NCBI GenBank assembly: GCA_013407085.1
Contig: JACCGJ010008366.1
Coordinates: 62,001 to 126,000, forward strand
DNA from: Atriophallophorus winterbourni
Lineage: Eukaryota > Platyhelminthes > Trematoda > Plagiorchiida > Microphallidae
Direction: 5' to 3'
Length of the DNA: 64,000 nt
This document shows, piece after piece, positions 21,363 to 32,400 of the stretch (within the stretch, counting starts at the first letter, position 1; the number at the start of each line of letters is the position of its first letter). The notes under the pieces are model-generated. The model searched no databases and had not been told where the DNA came from. It was given only the letters and a program-made list of their open reading frames with translations. A program made the translations under genes and the position numbers.

Positions 21363-21600
21363 GAACAGTATCAAGCTTGGATTCCAATCACATGACCAAT
21401 CCTAAACTGGCTAAGAACTACACAGCAACGGTGAGTTCTCCTTTTATTAAGTTAGACAGACGAGTTCAATATCATCTGACGCACCACCAACCCTACGTGC
21501 CGCATAATCCCTCGATTGTTTTGGTCTTAACCGGTGTGAAAGACCAATTAGCTCGATTGAGTACTCGGTGCGCATAATTGGGGTCACACAATTTAATGTT

Positions 21601-21982
21601 TATTCTGCATGCAAAGGAATTTGTGTGCAATCGGTTAGAGTAGTTTATGGGTAACGTTTCACTTCTGACACAGAAGCTTCGTCAGACCAAGGGTGATAGT
21701 CAGGACAGGGAACATGATTAAGTAGCAGTCAACCCACCACCACTTATTTGACCTTACCGCTAAACAGCCTATAGTACGACTACATTCGACCATTCCGAAA
21801 CAGTTTTCAACATAATTGCATTTTAGTTGCATAATTTAACCTTAATTTAGTTCCGTCCGTCGCAGCACCGAGTTTCATCTTGTGGAGACTTCATCTCCGA
21901 CAGTTACATCGAATCCATTCATCGCACCCAAGCGTGCACTGCTCCGATTAGGATTTTCCACTAAAATTCAACGTGAACAGTT
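21601..21982. repeat. Repeat family R, left remnant with an inverted hammerhead segment
   Basis: From about 21,790 this matches R at 53,400-53,566 on the plus strand, including the CCGTCCGTCGCAGC block and the GTGCACTGCTCCG block. The stretch 21,601-21,775 matches the preceding part of R (53,215-53,370) in reverse complement. This R copy therefore has its hammerhead-bearing end flipped and abuts the PLE array. It is cut at CAGTT (21,982) by CR1-B and continues at 25,488. Confidence 0.6.
21645..21702 (-). ncRNA. Hammerhead-ribozyme-like motif, best preserved copy
   Basis: Read on the minus strand: CTTGGT, CTGACGA (21,685-21,679), AGCTTCTG, TGT, CAGAAGT, GAAAC (21,660-21,656), GTTACCCA. All invariant core residues are present, with C at position 7. 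Stem I pairs GGU with ACC next to the core. Stem II pairs A-U plus six more across a UGU loop, with one bulged G. Stem III is only ACGU (two pairs, no loop), the minimal form known from newt and PLE hammerheads that work as dimers. The cleavage triplet would be GUU. Fold and activity are inference. Confidence 0.5.
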
Positions 21983-22193
21983 TCAACGTTCAAGATTCAA
22001 GATTTATGGTAAAAAAAGCAAATTGCTGTACAGTACCATAGGGTATACGTATAAAAGATTAAAAAATCCGTTACTTGTATGATCATATCCATGTTCTTCA
22101 TAGGTGGAGCAAAATAATCCCCAAAGGCGACACAGACTGAGGGAAAAGAATCTTTGGATGGACGGTAGTTCCGTGAGTTAAAATATATAGACA

Positions 22194-25100
22194 TCAATAG
22201 GTAGGGGCCAACGCAGTAGTTCTCAACATAAGGTTTTGTAACCTTTGTTTAGAGATGTGCTCATTCTCTGAGGTAACAATATCTCTCGGCAAGCTATTCC
22301 ACAAGAAGCATACACGAACAGCGAAGAAGTTATGACGACAATTCAATCGTGAGTGTGGGATTTGAAGGGTCAGAGGGTGGCTGCGTGTGGGGACAACGGA
22401 ACCAAACTTGAAGAGGTGTTTGAGAGAGTGGGATTTCGCGTAGATGATTCGATATGTCAGAGTGAGGTCGTGTAGGATACGTCTGCCGGTGCACAGTCCA
22501 AGTCTGGTCAGTCGCTGCTCAAAGGGTAAATTATTCAATCCGGTAACCATTTTGGTTGCCTTGTGATAAATTCGTTCGAGGAGCAAGATATTTTTTCCAT
22601 CCATGGCGTCCAAGCTTGTACAGCGTAGTCAACAACAGGATGTATGTAAGTGTTTAGTAATTTCGCGAGTGAGTGTGGTGGGAAGCGTCCGAAAATGCGT
22701 TTCAGTAAACCGAGCAAGCTGCACGCACGCTTGTAGACGGCTTCGCACTGTAGGCTGTTCTTCAAAGTGCCAGACACCAAGATTCCGAGATCTTTTTGTG
22801 ATGTATTCCATTCAAGCGGGTGGCTGCCAAGTGTATAGGTAAAGGGAAAGGGCTTTCTGACTTTCGGAAATTAAATGGCAGTTTGTTTTGGATTGACCAC
22901 TGGTGCAGCTTATTCAAATCTCCTTGCAGAACTTGACAGTCCTCGATAGAGTTGACCTTCGTCCAGATTTTTACGTCGTCTGTGAATAAAACAGGCTTAC
23001 ATGCTAGTAAGTTCGGTATATCATTTATAAATATGAGAAACATTATCGGACCGAGAACCGAACCCTGAGGGACTCCGCTCGTGGCTTCAATTGTTCGAGA
23101 AGTTTTACCATCTATTCTGACTTTTACTTTGCGTCCAGACAGGTAACTTGTGAACCATGTTAGTAAGTTTCCGATGACCCTAACATTCTGCAGCTTCTGT
23201 AGCAGTAAGGAGTGATTCACTCTGTCGAATGCTTTAAATATATCTATGTAACCGGCATGGACGGAACCCCTTTGGTCTAGTGCTTGCGTCCAGTCTTTTT
23301 TTTGACGCGGGGCCTTTGAATCGGCCGTGCTCAAAATTAATGTTTTCATGCGTTTTTATTTTTTCAGTCAACACGGAACCTTTTGTTTTTAACATGTCGT
23401 GAACATGGAAACGAAGGACGTTTGATGCCCCGCACGCTTTAAACGCTGCGCAATATTTTTATTTTTTGAAGGATGGGGAATTTGCTGCGCCGGTCAGAAA
23501 AATGCGAAAGAAAACTCATACATGCCTGCAGACGGAACCGAAACTGTTTTGATTTTGAATGTAACTGGCAATCTCAAATTTTCCCATCAAAGTTTGACGT
23601 CCCCCTTATTCGTATTGAAATTCTGTTGTTTAAACTATTTTGATTAACTGAAAATTCGTTTTAACGAATAAAGTTCTCTTCTTCTTCTTCTTCTTCAAGT
23701 TAGACAAGCATGAATATGTTTTCCTAAATCCATGTTGTGTGAAGTTATTAGCTGATGGTTCTCGAGATGTTAAACAAGTCGTTCACATACCAGGCGTTCC
23801 AAAAATTTTGAAACCGCTGAAAGAAGCGTCACGGGGCGGTAATTTGCGGATCAGAACGACTGCCCCCTTTGTAGATTGGTGTGATAACACCGGTTTTCCA
23901 TTGAGATGGTAGGGTTCCCGTATTCAATGAGTGCCTGAATGGACCACATAGTTGGCCACAGAGCTCCAGCTCGCATGACTTCAGAACAGCAGGTGTTATT
24001 CCATCCTCTCCTGGTGATTTGCGAACGTTCAGCCCGCGTAAATGCTTTCACACAACCGTAGGATTTACCTCGAAGTTACTAAGGCATTCGACCTGTAGTG
24101 GGCGCGGCAAATACGTCAGCGTTGACATGTTCTTTGGACAAAATACTCGCGCATAGAATGATATTAGGGCATCAGCTGTATCCTTGACATTATCAGTCAG
24201 TCCGTTCTCTGTCTGGATAGGAAATACTCCTGGTTTAACCTTGGTCGCGGTGTTTACGATGGTGTACAGCAACTTAGCATGTCGTTTCATCTGGTCGATC
24301 AGCTTCCAATGGTGATATTGCTTGTCTTCTCGAATTAAGGACGTCACCTTGTTACAAAAACTATGAAAGTGTTCCCGTGAGGCGTCTGTTCGTGTTATTT
24401 TGTGTGCAGCCCATGCGGAATTTCGCATGGCTATACACTTCCGAGTGTTGCTTCGGAGTTTGAAGCAAAATGTTCTTGATTTCCTTTTGGGAACACAGGT
24501 AGAACTTTCGTCTAGTTTTGTACCGATATAACTTAACAGACTAGAACAATGAGTTTCTGCATTCGTAAGATCGAGATGTTTTTCCTGCATAATCGTAATG
24601 GCACCACGAAGGCCGAAGTAATCGACTCTCCTGATGAACTTAACGTCGTCCGACGCCCTTCTGGCGTTGCACACGAATTCGAAGGACAACACTAGATGGT
24701 CACTTAGCCCCAAAGGACTGTGATACTGCTGTTGCTTCGGAGATTAAAACCAGATCTAGAATTGATAATTCATTGAGGCCCCTTTGTCGAGTGAATAAAT
24801 GGACATGGTTGTATAAGGGAGTGAAAGTGATTATCTCACGGTATTTGTACTCAAGGGATTGCTGAGTATGCACACTTTTGGTGTAGAAATGTGGGAGGTT
24901 AAAATCACTCATTAGTAACAATTGGCATCCTCTAAGGTTTCTAGCGTTGCGCATCATTTGTAACAACCTTTCATTGTGGGCATCGGAAGAGTTGGGAGAG
25001 CGGTAGATCACACCAAGTAAACAGTTCTCTCCTGTTTCCAAGCGAAGGCTACACCAAATGGAGTCCTATAGCTCAAATCTTGTGTCAGGTACAGCTGTGC

Positions 25101-25410
25101 ATTGAAGACGTTCGTTGTAATACTAAGCAACTCCACCACCTGATCTTGAACGGTCTCGTCGAAGTAGGATCATGTTGGGAAATGCTAGCTCGCAATCGTT
25201 CACCTGATCGCAAAACCATGTTTCGGTAACAGCAATGATGTTAGCAGAAAACTGAGCGTTAAAATGGGTTAATTCGGCGATTTTGTTCCGCAAACACTGT
25301 GCATTTGTGTATAGGCATTTAACAGTGGTTTTCGTGTGTAGCGAGCCTATGCGGATGATGTTTGTATGTCCGACCCTCTGAGAGCCGGACCATTGCAGTT
25401 TTTGAAACAA
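22194..25410 (-). pseudogene. CR1-B ORF2, interrupted and frame-broken
   Basis: The endonuclease pieces (25,410-25,123, 25,041-24,700) show TETWF and LGVIYRSPNSSD, with MSDFNLP in place of the usual GDFN. SDHLVLSFEF follows at 24,713. Reverse transcriptase pieces are 24,713-24,048, 24,051-23,851, 23,349-22,762, 22,780-22,535 and 22,613-22,194. They show KAFDRVNHS, GVPQGSVLGPIMF and FTDDVKIW (Thr in place of Ala in the FADD box). The insert at 23,296-23,696 splits the reverse transcriptase between the CLTN and DWTQ blocks. Not functional. Confidence 0.82.
23296..23696 (+). mobile_element. 5'-truncated LINE 3' end with (TTC)n tail, inside CR1-B
   Basis: About 400 bp in plus orientation, ending AAAATTCGTTTTAACGAAT, AAAG, then TTC repeats to 23,696. 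The same end (stem ATTCGT/ACGAAT, AATAAAG-like signal, TTC repeats) occurs at 47,363-47,427 and in each 4.4 kb unit. A short open stretch (about 23,420-23,550) may be C-terminal coding sequence of the LINE, but I cannot place it. About 30 bp of the CR1 target seem to be missing, and no duplication is seen. Confidence 0.65.
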
Positions 25411-25487
25411 CTTCGGAGTTTAGTCTGTCCGTGTCTTCGCACGGCTTTGCTGCAGCTTGTGTTTTGGAGGCAGCCTTCGGTATGCTG

Positions 25488-25780
25488 AGTTCACACCGTT
25501 TGATGAACAGCGTCGCATGGCTCCATTGATCTCATCACGCTCCCCACCACCCTACCTTGGACATCGCCCGCTAAGCCAATATCCAAAAGATCAAAGCTTG
25601 GCAACTAGCAGAGTATCACCTTCTCTCATTATCGAAAATCACTAGCTCTAATTGGACCTGTGTGTGAGCTAGCAATGGCTGTTATTCCAAGCAAGTTCAT
25701 TGTCTGAGCCTTTTTGCGCTCCACGACAATGAAATATCACGAAATTGCCAGCATTGCCACATAATCTACCCGACTTGATT
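25488..25780 (+). repeat. Repeat family R, middle remnant
   Basis: It continues R from 21,982 and matches 53,576-53,871 closely (TTTGATGAACAGC, GAGCTGGCAATG-like and ATATCACGAAATTGC blocks). It ends at GACTTGATT, where RTE-Zn copy 1 is inserted. No gene is supported here. Confidence 0.7.
25772..25780 (+). repeat. Target-site duplication of RTE-Zn copy 1 (left)
   Basis: GACTTGATT, repeated at 28,189-28,197 beyond the CAA tail. The same nine bases occur uninterrupted in R at 53,864-53,872. Confidence 0.8.
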
Positions 25781-28188
25781 TATGATAGACGTCACACGCA
25801 TGTGCGAAACTTATCTAACTGCGCGATTCGCAAAAGCCTTCACAGCCGAGTTCAGCAAGACAACCCGATTCGAATCGGCTTCAGCATACTGGGAATCGAT
25901 AAAAAGCTGCAAATACCGAGTCGCACTTTCCACTTTCGGTCCGAAGAAGGCTCGAACGAGCGACTGGTTCGAAGCAAAAGATTCTGAGATGACTGATGTG
26001 TTTGATGAGAAACGATCAGCCTTCTTTATGTTCAAAGGTATGCCGAAAGATGAAATCTTACGACTTTTAAGAGCAGCTAGAAATAAGGTCCAACAGACTG
26101 CAAGATGATGTGCAAACGACTATTGGACAGAAATTAGCCTTACTATCCAAAAAGATGCGGATACTGGAAATTTTCACGGTATGTATGATAGGATCAAGAG
26201 AGCCATTGGTCCAAACAAACTTAAAACGGCTCCCATTAAGTCTGTATCTGGTGACCCGGACGTGGACAAAACTCCGCAGATGGAAAGATGGGTAGAGCAC
26301 TTCTCCTCTCTCTACTCTAGGGACAGTACGGTTTTACGGTATGTAATCGAAAATTTCGAGAGGTTGACGACTATTGAATATCTAGATACTCCCGCTACTC
26401 TGGATGAGCTCAATAGGGCAATCGACCGCTTAGCGAATGGGAAGGCCTCTGGTGACGACGGAATTCCACCTGAGCTCATCAAATGCGGTAGAGCAGCATT
26501 ATTACAGCCTCTTCACCATTTGCTTCTTCAGTGCTGGCAGGAGGGGGGTGTCCCACAAGAGATGAGAGACACAAAGATCATCACGCTATTTAAGAATAAA
26601 GGAGATAGAGGCGACTAAAACAATTACAGAGGAAGCTCCCTTCTGAATGTTGTAGGCAAATTGTTTGCTAAAGTTCTACAGATCCGGCTGCAAGTTTTAG
26701 CTGATAGAATTTACTCCGAATCTCAATGTGGCTTTCGCAAGGGAAGATCAACCGTTGACATGATCTTCTCCCTGAGACAACTTCAAGAATAGTGTCGGGA
26801 ACAGCGTATGCCATTATACGCTGTTTTTATTGATTTAACTAAGGCATTCGACTACGTCAGCAGGGAGGGTCTTTTCAAAATGATTGATTTAATAGGCTGC
26901 CCCCCAAGACTGCTCAAACTCGTTGTTTCGTTCCACTCAGGCATGAAGGACTCAGTCCATTTTAACGGTTGCAGTTCAGAAGCATTTGAAATTCGCCGAG
27001 GCGTCAAACAAGGGTGTGTTCTTGCCCCCACGCTGTTCGGCATTTTCCTTGCTCTGCTTCTGAAGCACGCTTTCAGGACGAGGACAGAAGGAATTTACCT
27101 ACGCACGCGAAGTGATGGCAAGCTTTATAACCTGAACCGGTTGAGAGCACAAACCAAGGCACGAAATGTGCTAATTCGTAACCTGCTGTTTGCAGACTAT
27201 GCATCCTTTATTGCTCACTCCCAAGAGCACCTCCAGTCGCTAATGGACTGTTTTTCGTCGGCATGGAAAGACTTTGGGCTAACAATCAGCATGAGCTAGA
27301 CCAAGGTCCTTAGTCAAGGGACTGTATTGCCTCCCATCATCACTGTTGGAAACTGTCAGCTTGAATCAGTACATCATTTCACATACCTTGGTTCAACCAT
27401 TGCGGATAACCTCTCGCTAGACACGGAGATTGATAAGCGGATTGGCAGAGCAGCTGTCATTCTGTCCAGATTGAACACTTGTGTTTGGGGTAACCGCAAG
27501 CTGACGGTAAAGACAAAAATGATGGTATACAGTGCCTGCGTACTAAATGCTTTACTGTACGGCAGTGAAACCTGGACCACCCACGCAAGACACGAACGGA
27601 AGCTGAATGCTTTCCATCTACGAAGCATCCGTCGTATCTTGAACATATCGTGGGTGGACAGAGTGACTAATGCTGAAATGCTTTCCAAAGCTCGTCAACA
27701 GAGCATGTTCACCCTATTGCGACAGCGCCGCCTGCGGTGGCTTGGTCATGTATACAGAATGGAAAATGGTCGTATTCCGAAAAATCCACTCTATGGTGAG
27801 TTGCAATTAGGAATTCGACCATTGGGCAGACCGTACTTGCGCTACAAAGATGTTTGCAAAAGAGATATGAAAGCTCTTGACATTGATCCGGCGAGTTGTG
27901 AACAACTTGCTCTTGACAGCTCACATTGGAGGCATTGTGTAAAGCGTCGTCTGCAAGCTAGGGTGTAGCAGATTCAGCTCTTGGCTGCTGAACGCAGATC
28001 ACGCCGCCGGCGTGCAACTGATGCAATACAACAGAGTTCTGACTTTCGTTGCCAGCGCTGCGAGAAAGATTATTCCTCCCGAATTGGGCTGTTTATTCAT
28101 TCCAAAAGCTGTAGAACATGAACATTCATGCGATTGTGATGTGCAATCATGGTCGACATCGACCGAAGGAGGCCAACAACAACAACCT
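25781..28188 (+). mobile_element. RTE-like LINE with C-terminal zinc finger, copy 1, 5' truncated
   Basis: Inserted in R with a 9 bp duplication GACTTGATT (25,772-25,780 and 28,189-28,197). It begins after the endonuclease domain and ends in CAACAACAACAA, the same CAA-type tail as copy 2. The coding frame is continuous for about 2.3 kb with only point stops, so the copy is fairly recent. Confidence 0.85.
25782..28121 (+). pseudogene. RTE-Zn reverse transcriptase, copy 1, five in-frame stops
   Basis: One frame runs through the segments at 25,782, 26,181, 26,808 and 27,327. Stops lie near 26,107, 26,617, 26,790, 27,298 and 27,966. Motifs are KASGDDGIPPELIKCG, LFKNKGDRGD, FIDLTKAFDYVSRE and RRGVKQGCVLAPTLF. 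The catalytic box is FADY (about 27,190), a D-to-Y loss. Then come YLGSTIADNLSLDTEI, LLYGSETWTTHARHE and WLGHVYRME. After the TAG at 27,966 the frame continues QIQLLAAERRSRRRR and a Cys/His finger (CQRC ... H ... C) to the stop at 28,121. The finger and overall plan match RTE-type LINEs widely found in invertebrates. Confidence 0.85.
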
Positions 28189-28246
28189 GACTTGATTCCA
28201 AGTGACTGAAATTTGGTGCTCCGACAGAACTATCCCAGTTTACTAC
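28189..28246 (+). repeat. Repeat family R, linker remnant
   Basis: It matches the R linker at 54,709-54,760 (CAAGTCACTGAAATT and GACAGAA blocks, TTTACTAC). It is cut after TTTACTAC by CR1-C. R resumes at 36,867. Confidence 0.6.
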
Positions 28247-29459
28247 ACGAATGAATCAAGAATCACGAATCAAGATTTATGTTTGAAAAAGCAATTAACT
28301 TTACAATAACCATAGAGTGGAACTATTGATACAGATGTGTATAAATGTACAAATAAAATCAAAACCAATGGAACAATGATAGTTGATTAATAGTTGCGGG
28401 CAAAATTCGGTTTAGCTCTCATATACTCGTCAAGTTTCGATGTGAATATAGATAAACTGTTTGAGCTTACCAAATCGACAGGTAGGTAATTCCAAAGGAA
28501 GCACACACGCACCGAATAAAAATACCTGCGAAAGTTGCGTTTGGAATGTAGTATTTCCAACTTGCAACCATGGCCACGGCTGTGGCTGGAAGTTCGAAGG
28601 TTGAATAATAAGTCTAAGGGTGGGAAACAGTAGTAAGTATTTTGTATGCGAGGATGAGATCACTTCGCATTCTCCTTAGTACAAGTGTCATCAGCTCCAG
28701 TCGTCTAAGTCGCCCGGCGAATTGCATATTTCTGAGTCCAATGACAAGCTTAGAAGCGCTCTGGTATATGCGATCCAGAACTAAGATGTCTTTTTGGAAC
28801 CATGGTGTCCAGGCATAGCCTAGAATCGGGTCTATATGTGTTCATCATGTGAGGAAAACACCCCGAGGAAAAAAGTCCAAATATCCGCCGTAACATGCCG
28901 AGCAGCCGAGACGCACTTTTGGAAACGGTTTCGTATTGTAGACCATTTTTCAAACTACCGCAAATCCAGACACCCAAGTCCTTTTCTTCTTCGGTGTACT
29001 CCAGGTTTCTGTCGCCGAGATCGTATTGATAGGAAAAGCCAAGGTCACGACCGATCTGAATGATCTTCGACTTTTGCATATTCAATGACAGTTTATTTTC
29101 TGATGACCAGTTGTACAAAACATTCAAATCGTTTTGCAGCAAAATACAATCATCAGTATTGCTGATTCTCCTCCATACTTTTATATCGTCAGAAAACAAA
29201 ACCATCTTACTGTCATTTGGTATTGGTATATCGTTCATATAGACTAGGAACAGTATTGGTCCAATCACTGAGCCTTGTGGGACACCGGTAGTTACATCGA
29301 TTTTCTTCTATAATAGGCCGTTCACACGAACTCTGATGTGTCCGTTGCTGAGGTAATCACTTATAAATTCATAGAGTCTTCCAACAATACCGTGTTTCTT
29401 TAACTTGTTCAAGAGTAAATTATGTTCAACTCTGTCGAACGCTTTAGAAATGTCCAGGT

Positions 29460-32400
29460 CATCATCATCATCAAAGACAGCAATACACCGGTAGCACGTA
29501 CCGAATGCTTAACTGCCATACAACCATGAAAAAGTAAAATCCTAAAAGATGGGGAAGGGTGGGACTTAAATTGCTACGGCTTCTATAGAAGAGTAAGCAC
29601 AAACAAACTGGGAAGAGGTGCCTACACCTCGAATGGAACATGCATTCAAACAAGTTTCGTGAACGAGTAGAGCAACATCAGCACGGCAGCTTCCTTGCGG
29701 CTTTCACTGTCATGCATCATAACAAGCTTTTCTCGTCACTCCGCTTGACAACATACAAGGTTATGCAAACACTCCAAGAAGATGCTTAGTACAAGACCGC
29801 CATTGAACACGGTTTCGGGACATATCCTGAAGCGTAACTAACCATTGCGATATATGATCGCGGGGACACCAGCCTGGAAGACGCGCTGCGCCTACTTTGG
29901 AAAGGTTACTAGTAAGAATTTTTAGCTGCCTATGCCATGTGACGGTTTGGCCACCCCGAGATTTACGCCAATCAGGATGTGGCGTCGCAAAAAGAATCTG
30001 TTTCGGAAGTCGGTGGTCCGGCATCCGTAAAACGTGACCCAACCAGCGTAACCTATGCAGGTTGATCTGCTTCTCTATATCGACATTACTACCAAACAAC
30101 TTATTTCGGAGAGCATCGGTGCGCATACGATTGTGACAGCTAACTCCTAGAATGCTGCGGAGACACCGGTTGTCAAATACTTGGAGACGCTGAATGTGTT
30201 CTTTACGTAAGGTCCAGGTTTCGCACCCATACAGTAACACAGCCCGCACTGTCGCTTTATAGACTCTACCCTTGAGTAGCAGAGACAGTCCTTTCTGACG
30301 CCAGAGGTGACCTAGGTTGCGGAATGCTACGGTCGCTTTAGAAATGCGTGCCGAGACCTCGTTATCTAACGATGCAGAATTATTGATACAACTACCGAGA
30401 TACGTAAAACGATCCACAATTTCAAGCGCCTGATTGTCAAGTAATAAAGCGTTGTTCGATAAGTCGATGTCCTGCAGAAGAACACTGCACTTAGAGGGCG
30501 CAAAACGCATTCCAAATGCGGGCACAATACTAGATAGCTTGTTCAGTATCGCCTGTGCATCTGTGTATGAGTCGAAGAGCAGAACTATGTCATCAGCATA
30601 ATCCAAGTCGAGAAGCTTGACGCCTGGCATTATGTGAACTCCGAAGGCTGGAGCACCGTCGCTGCATAATTCCATGATAGCATCAATTACGAAATTGAAC
30701 AAAAACGGAGAAATCGGACATCCTTGTCGGACGCCACTTGTAGTGTTGAATTTGGGAGAAAGTTCGTTGTAAACCCTAACGCATCCGGATGTATGAGCAT
30801 AAAGTGCGCGTAGTATGTTGACATACTTATGCGGAACGCCTTTGCACAGCAAGGTCTTAAACAGGACATTTCGATCGACTGAATCAAATGCTCCTTTGAA
30901 GTCTAAAAAGATGGCTATTGTCGGCTGTCGATAGGTGTGCCGCAGTTCTAATATCCGTCGAAGAGTAAAAATGTGGTCGACACAGCCTCTGCCAGGCCGG
31001 AAGCCAGCTTGCTGCTCACGGATCTGTGATTCCCTATGCGATGTTAATCTTCGAAGACATATGGACGCTAATAATCTCGTAATGATGGGAGTAAGACTTA
31101 TCCCACGGTGATTAGAGCATGAGCTTCGCACACCTTTTTTAAATATAGGTATGATAACCGATTCACCCCAACTCGGAGGGACGGATTCTGACATCCACAC
31201 TTCACGGAGGAGATCTCCTAATGTGCTGATTAGGACTTGGCCACCTTCTTTGAACAAAACAGGCGGTATGTCATCGGGGCCAGCAGCTTTGAATCGTTTC
31301 ATGGATTCGATACATGCTTTAATTTCTAAATCATTAGGGGGATCTACGCTAACAGGCCAAGGATCACACTGCCTCAAGTGAGGGAATGATTCTGTTGCAG
31401 GCGACCAGCTGAATTGTTCTTCAAAATGTTCGGCCCAGCGTGACAGGCGGCGATTCTTATTAGTGATAAGAGTACCGTCTAATTCCGCTATAGTCTCACT
31501 CACTCCTTGTTTCGTAGGCCCAGTCGATCGAATAAGTTGGAAGAGTTTTCGCACGTTACCCGCATTATTTGCTATTTCCATTTCTTCGACCTTATTTAGC
31601 CACCACCTTTCTCTGTCTAGTCTTAGGCTCCGTTTAAGTTCATTCCTCACGCGTCTACGCTCTGTGTTGTGTCCAGGACCATGAGGTATTTCGCGTCGCT
31701 GGTGAAGAATTTCTATAGAGCGCTGTGAAATCCAGTGGGACTTTTGGGTTGGTTGTGCAGTCTCACAGGCTGTTATTGCGGCGGCTCGCATAATCCCTGC
31801 TATTTTGTTCCACCTTTCATCGGTAGTTGCATACTGGGCAACTGGGAGTGAGTTACTCAAGGTGGTCCTATAAATGTCTTGAACTGCAGGCTGAAAGAAT
31901 TTTTCGACAGCAATGCGTTTCCCATTCGAGGGCTTCGTACCGGAGAACTTTAACGAGAACCTACATCGCACAAGAGCATGATCTGAATCTACGCAGGTAT
32001 TCCAAAAAGAGCGGCAGTCCTCAATGCAACCTCTCCAGCGAGCACTTATGGCGATATGGTCGATTTGGGCCGAAGGTTGGCTTCCATCCGGCGAGCGCCA
32101 TGTGGCACATTGACATCTTTTATGGCGAAAGGAGGTGCTGCTAATGAATAATCGAGATTGTGCACAGAATTGTATAAACCGTTCACCATTATCTGTGCGT
32201 TGGCTTTCAAGACCAAACATGCCACCTAATTGTGATTCAGATGTATCTAAGCGACCTAGTCTGGCATTCATATCTCCTGCTAAGACAACAATATCGGAGC
32301 TTTTTGCACGTCGCAAAAGAGCATAAAGATCGTCGTAGAAGGCGTTCTTCTCGTCGTCGGAATTGGTGTTAGTTGGAGCGTAAGTTGCTACAATAAACAA

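Larger units (their letters stand above)
11275..21600 (-). mobile_element. Tandem array of PLE-derived units of about 0.85 kb lacking reverse transcriptase
   Basis: On the minus strand each unit reads: leader with a hammerhead-like motif, an N-terminal PLE-like segment of about 60-90 codons, a frame-shifted PLE endonuclease C-terminal segment, then the next leader. The landmark at the unit end (a GTAAATGTTTATCCGCTGCAG-like block) recurs near 11,300, 12,139, 13,560, 14,420, 15,148, 19,036, 19,886, 20,730 and 21,590. Spacing is 840-860 bp where uninterrupted and 727 bp for a unit with an internal deletion. Two insertions and an inversion break the run. Penelope-like elements are known for tandem copies sharing pseudo-LTRs. 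Lack of any reverse transcriptase motif in every unit means the deletion came before amplification. Confidence 0.65.
21983..25487 (-). mobile_element. CR1-like LINE copy B, 5' truncated, inserted in R
   Basis: On the minus strand the element runs from the ORF2 start region (near 25,487) to a TCAAGAT-type tail at 21,985-22,005. The empty site is visible in R at 53,566-53,590, where the two flanks are contiguous. A 4-5 bp AGTT duplication flanks it (21,979-21,982 and 25,488-25,491). A (TTC)n-tailed LINE fragment sits inside it at 23,296-23,696. The 3' untranslated region is about 21,985-22,193. Confidence 0.8.

Noticed and set aside
11275..21600. The 0.85 kb units as a CRISPR-like or simple satellite array
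   Set aside because: Units contain diverged coding relics and are far too long and uneven. The source is clearly a retroelement in an animal genome.
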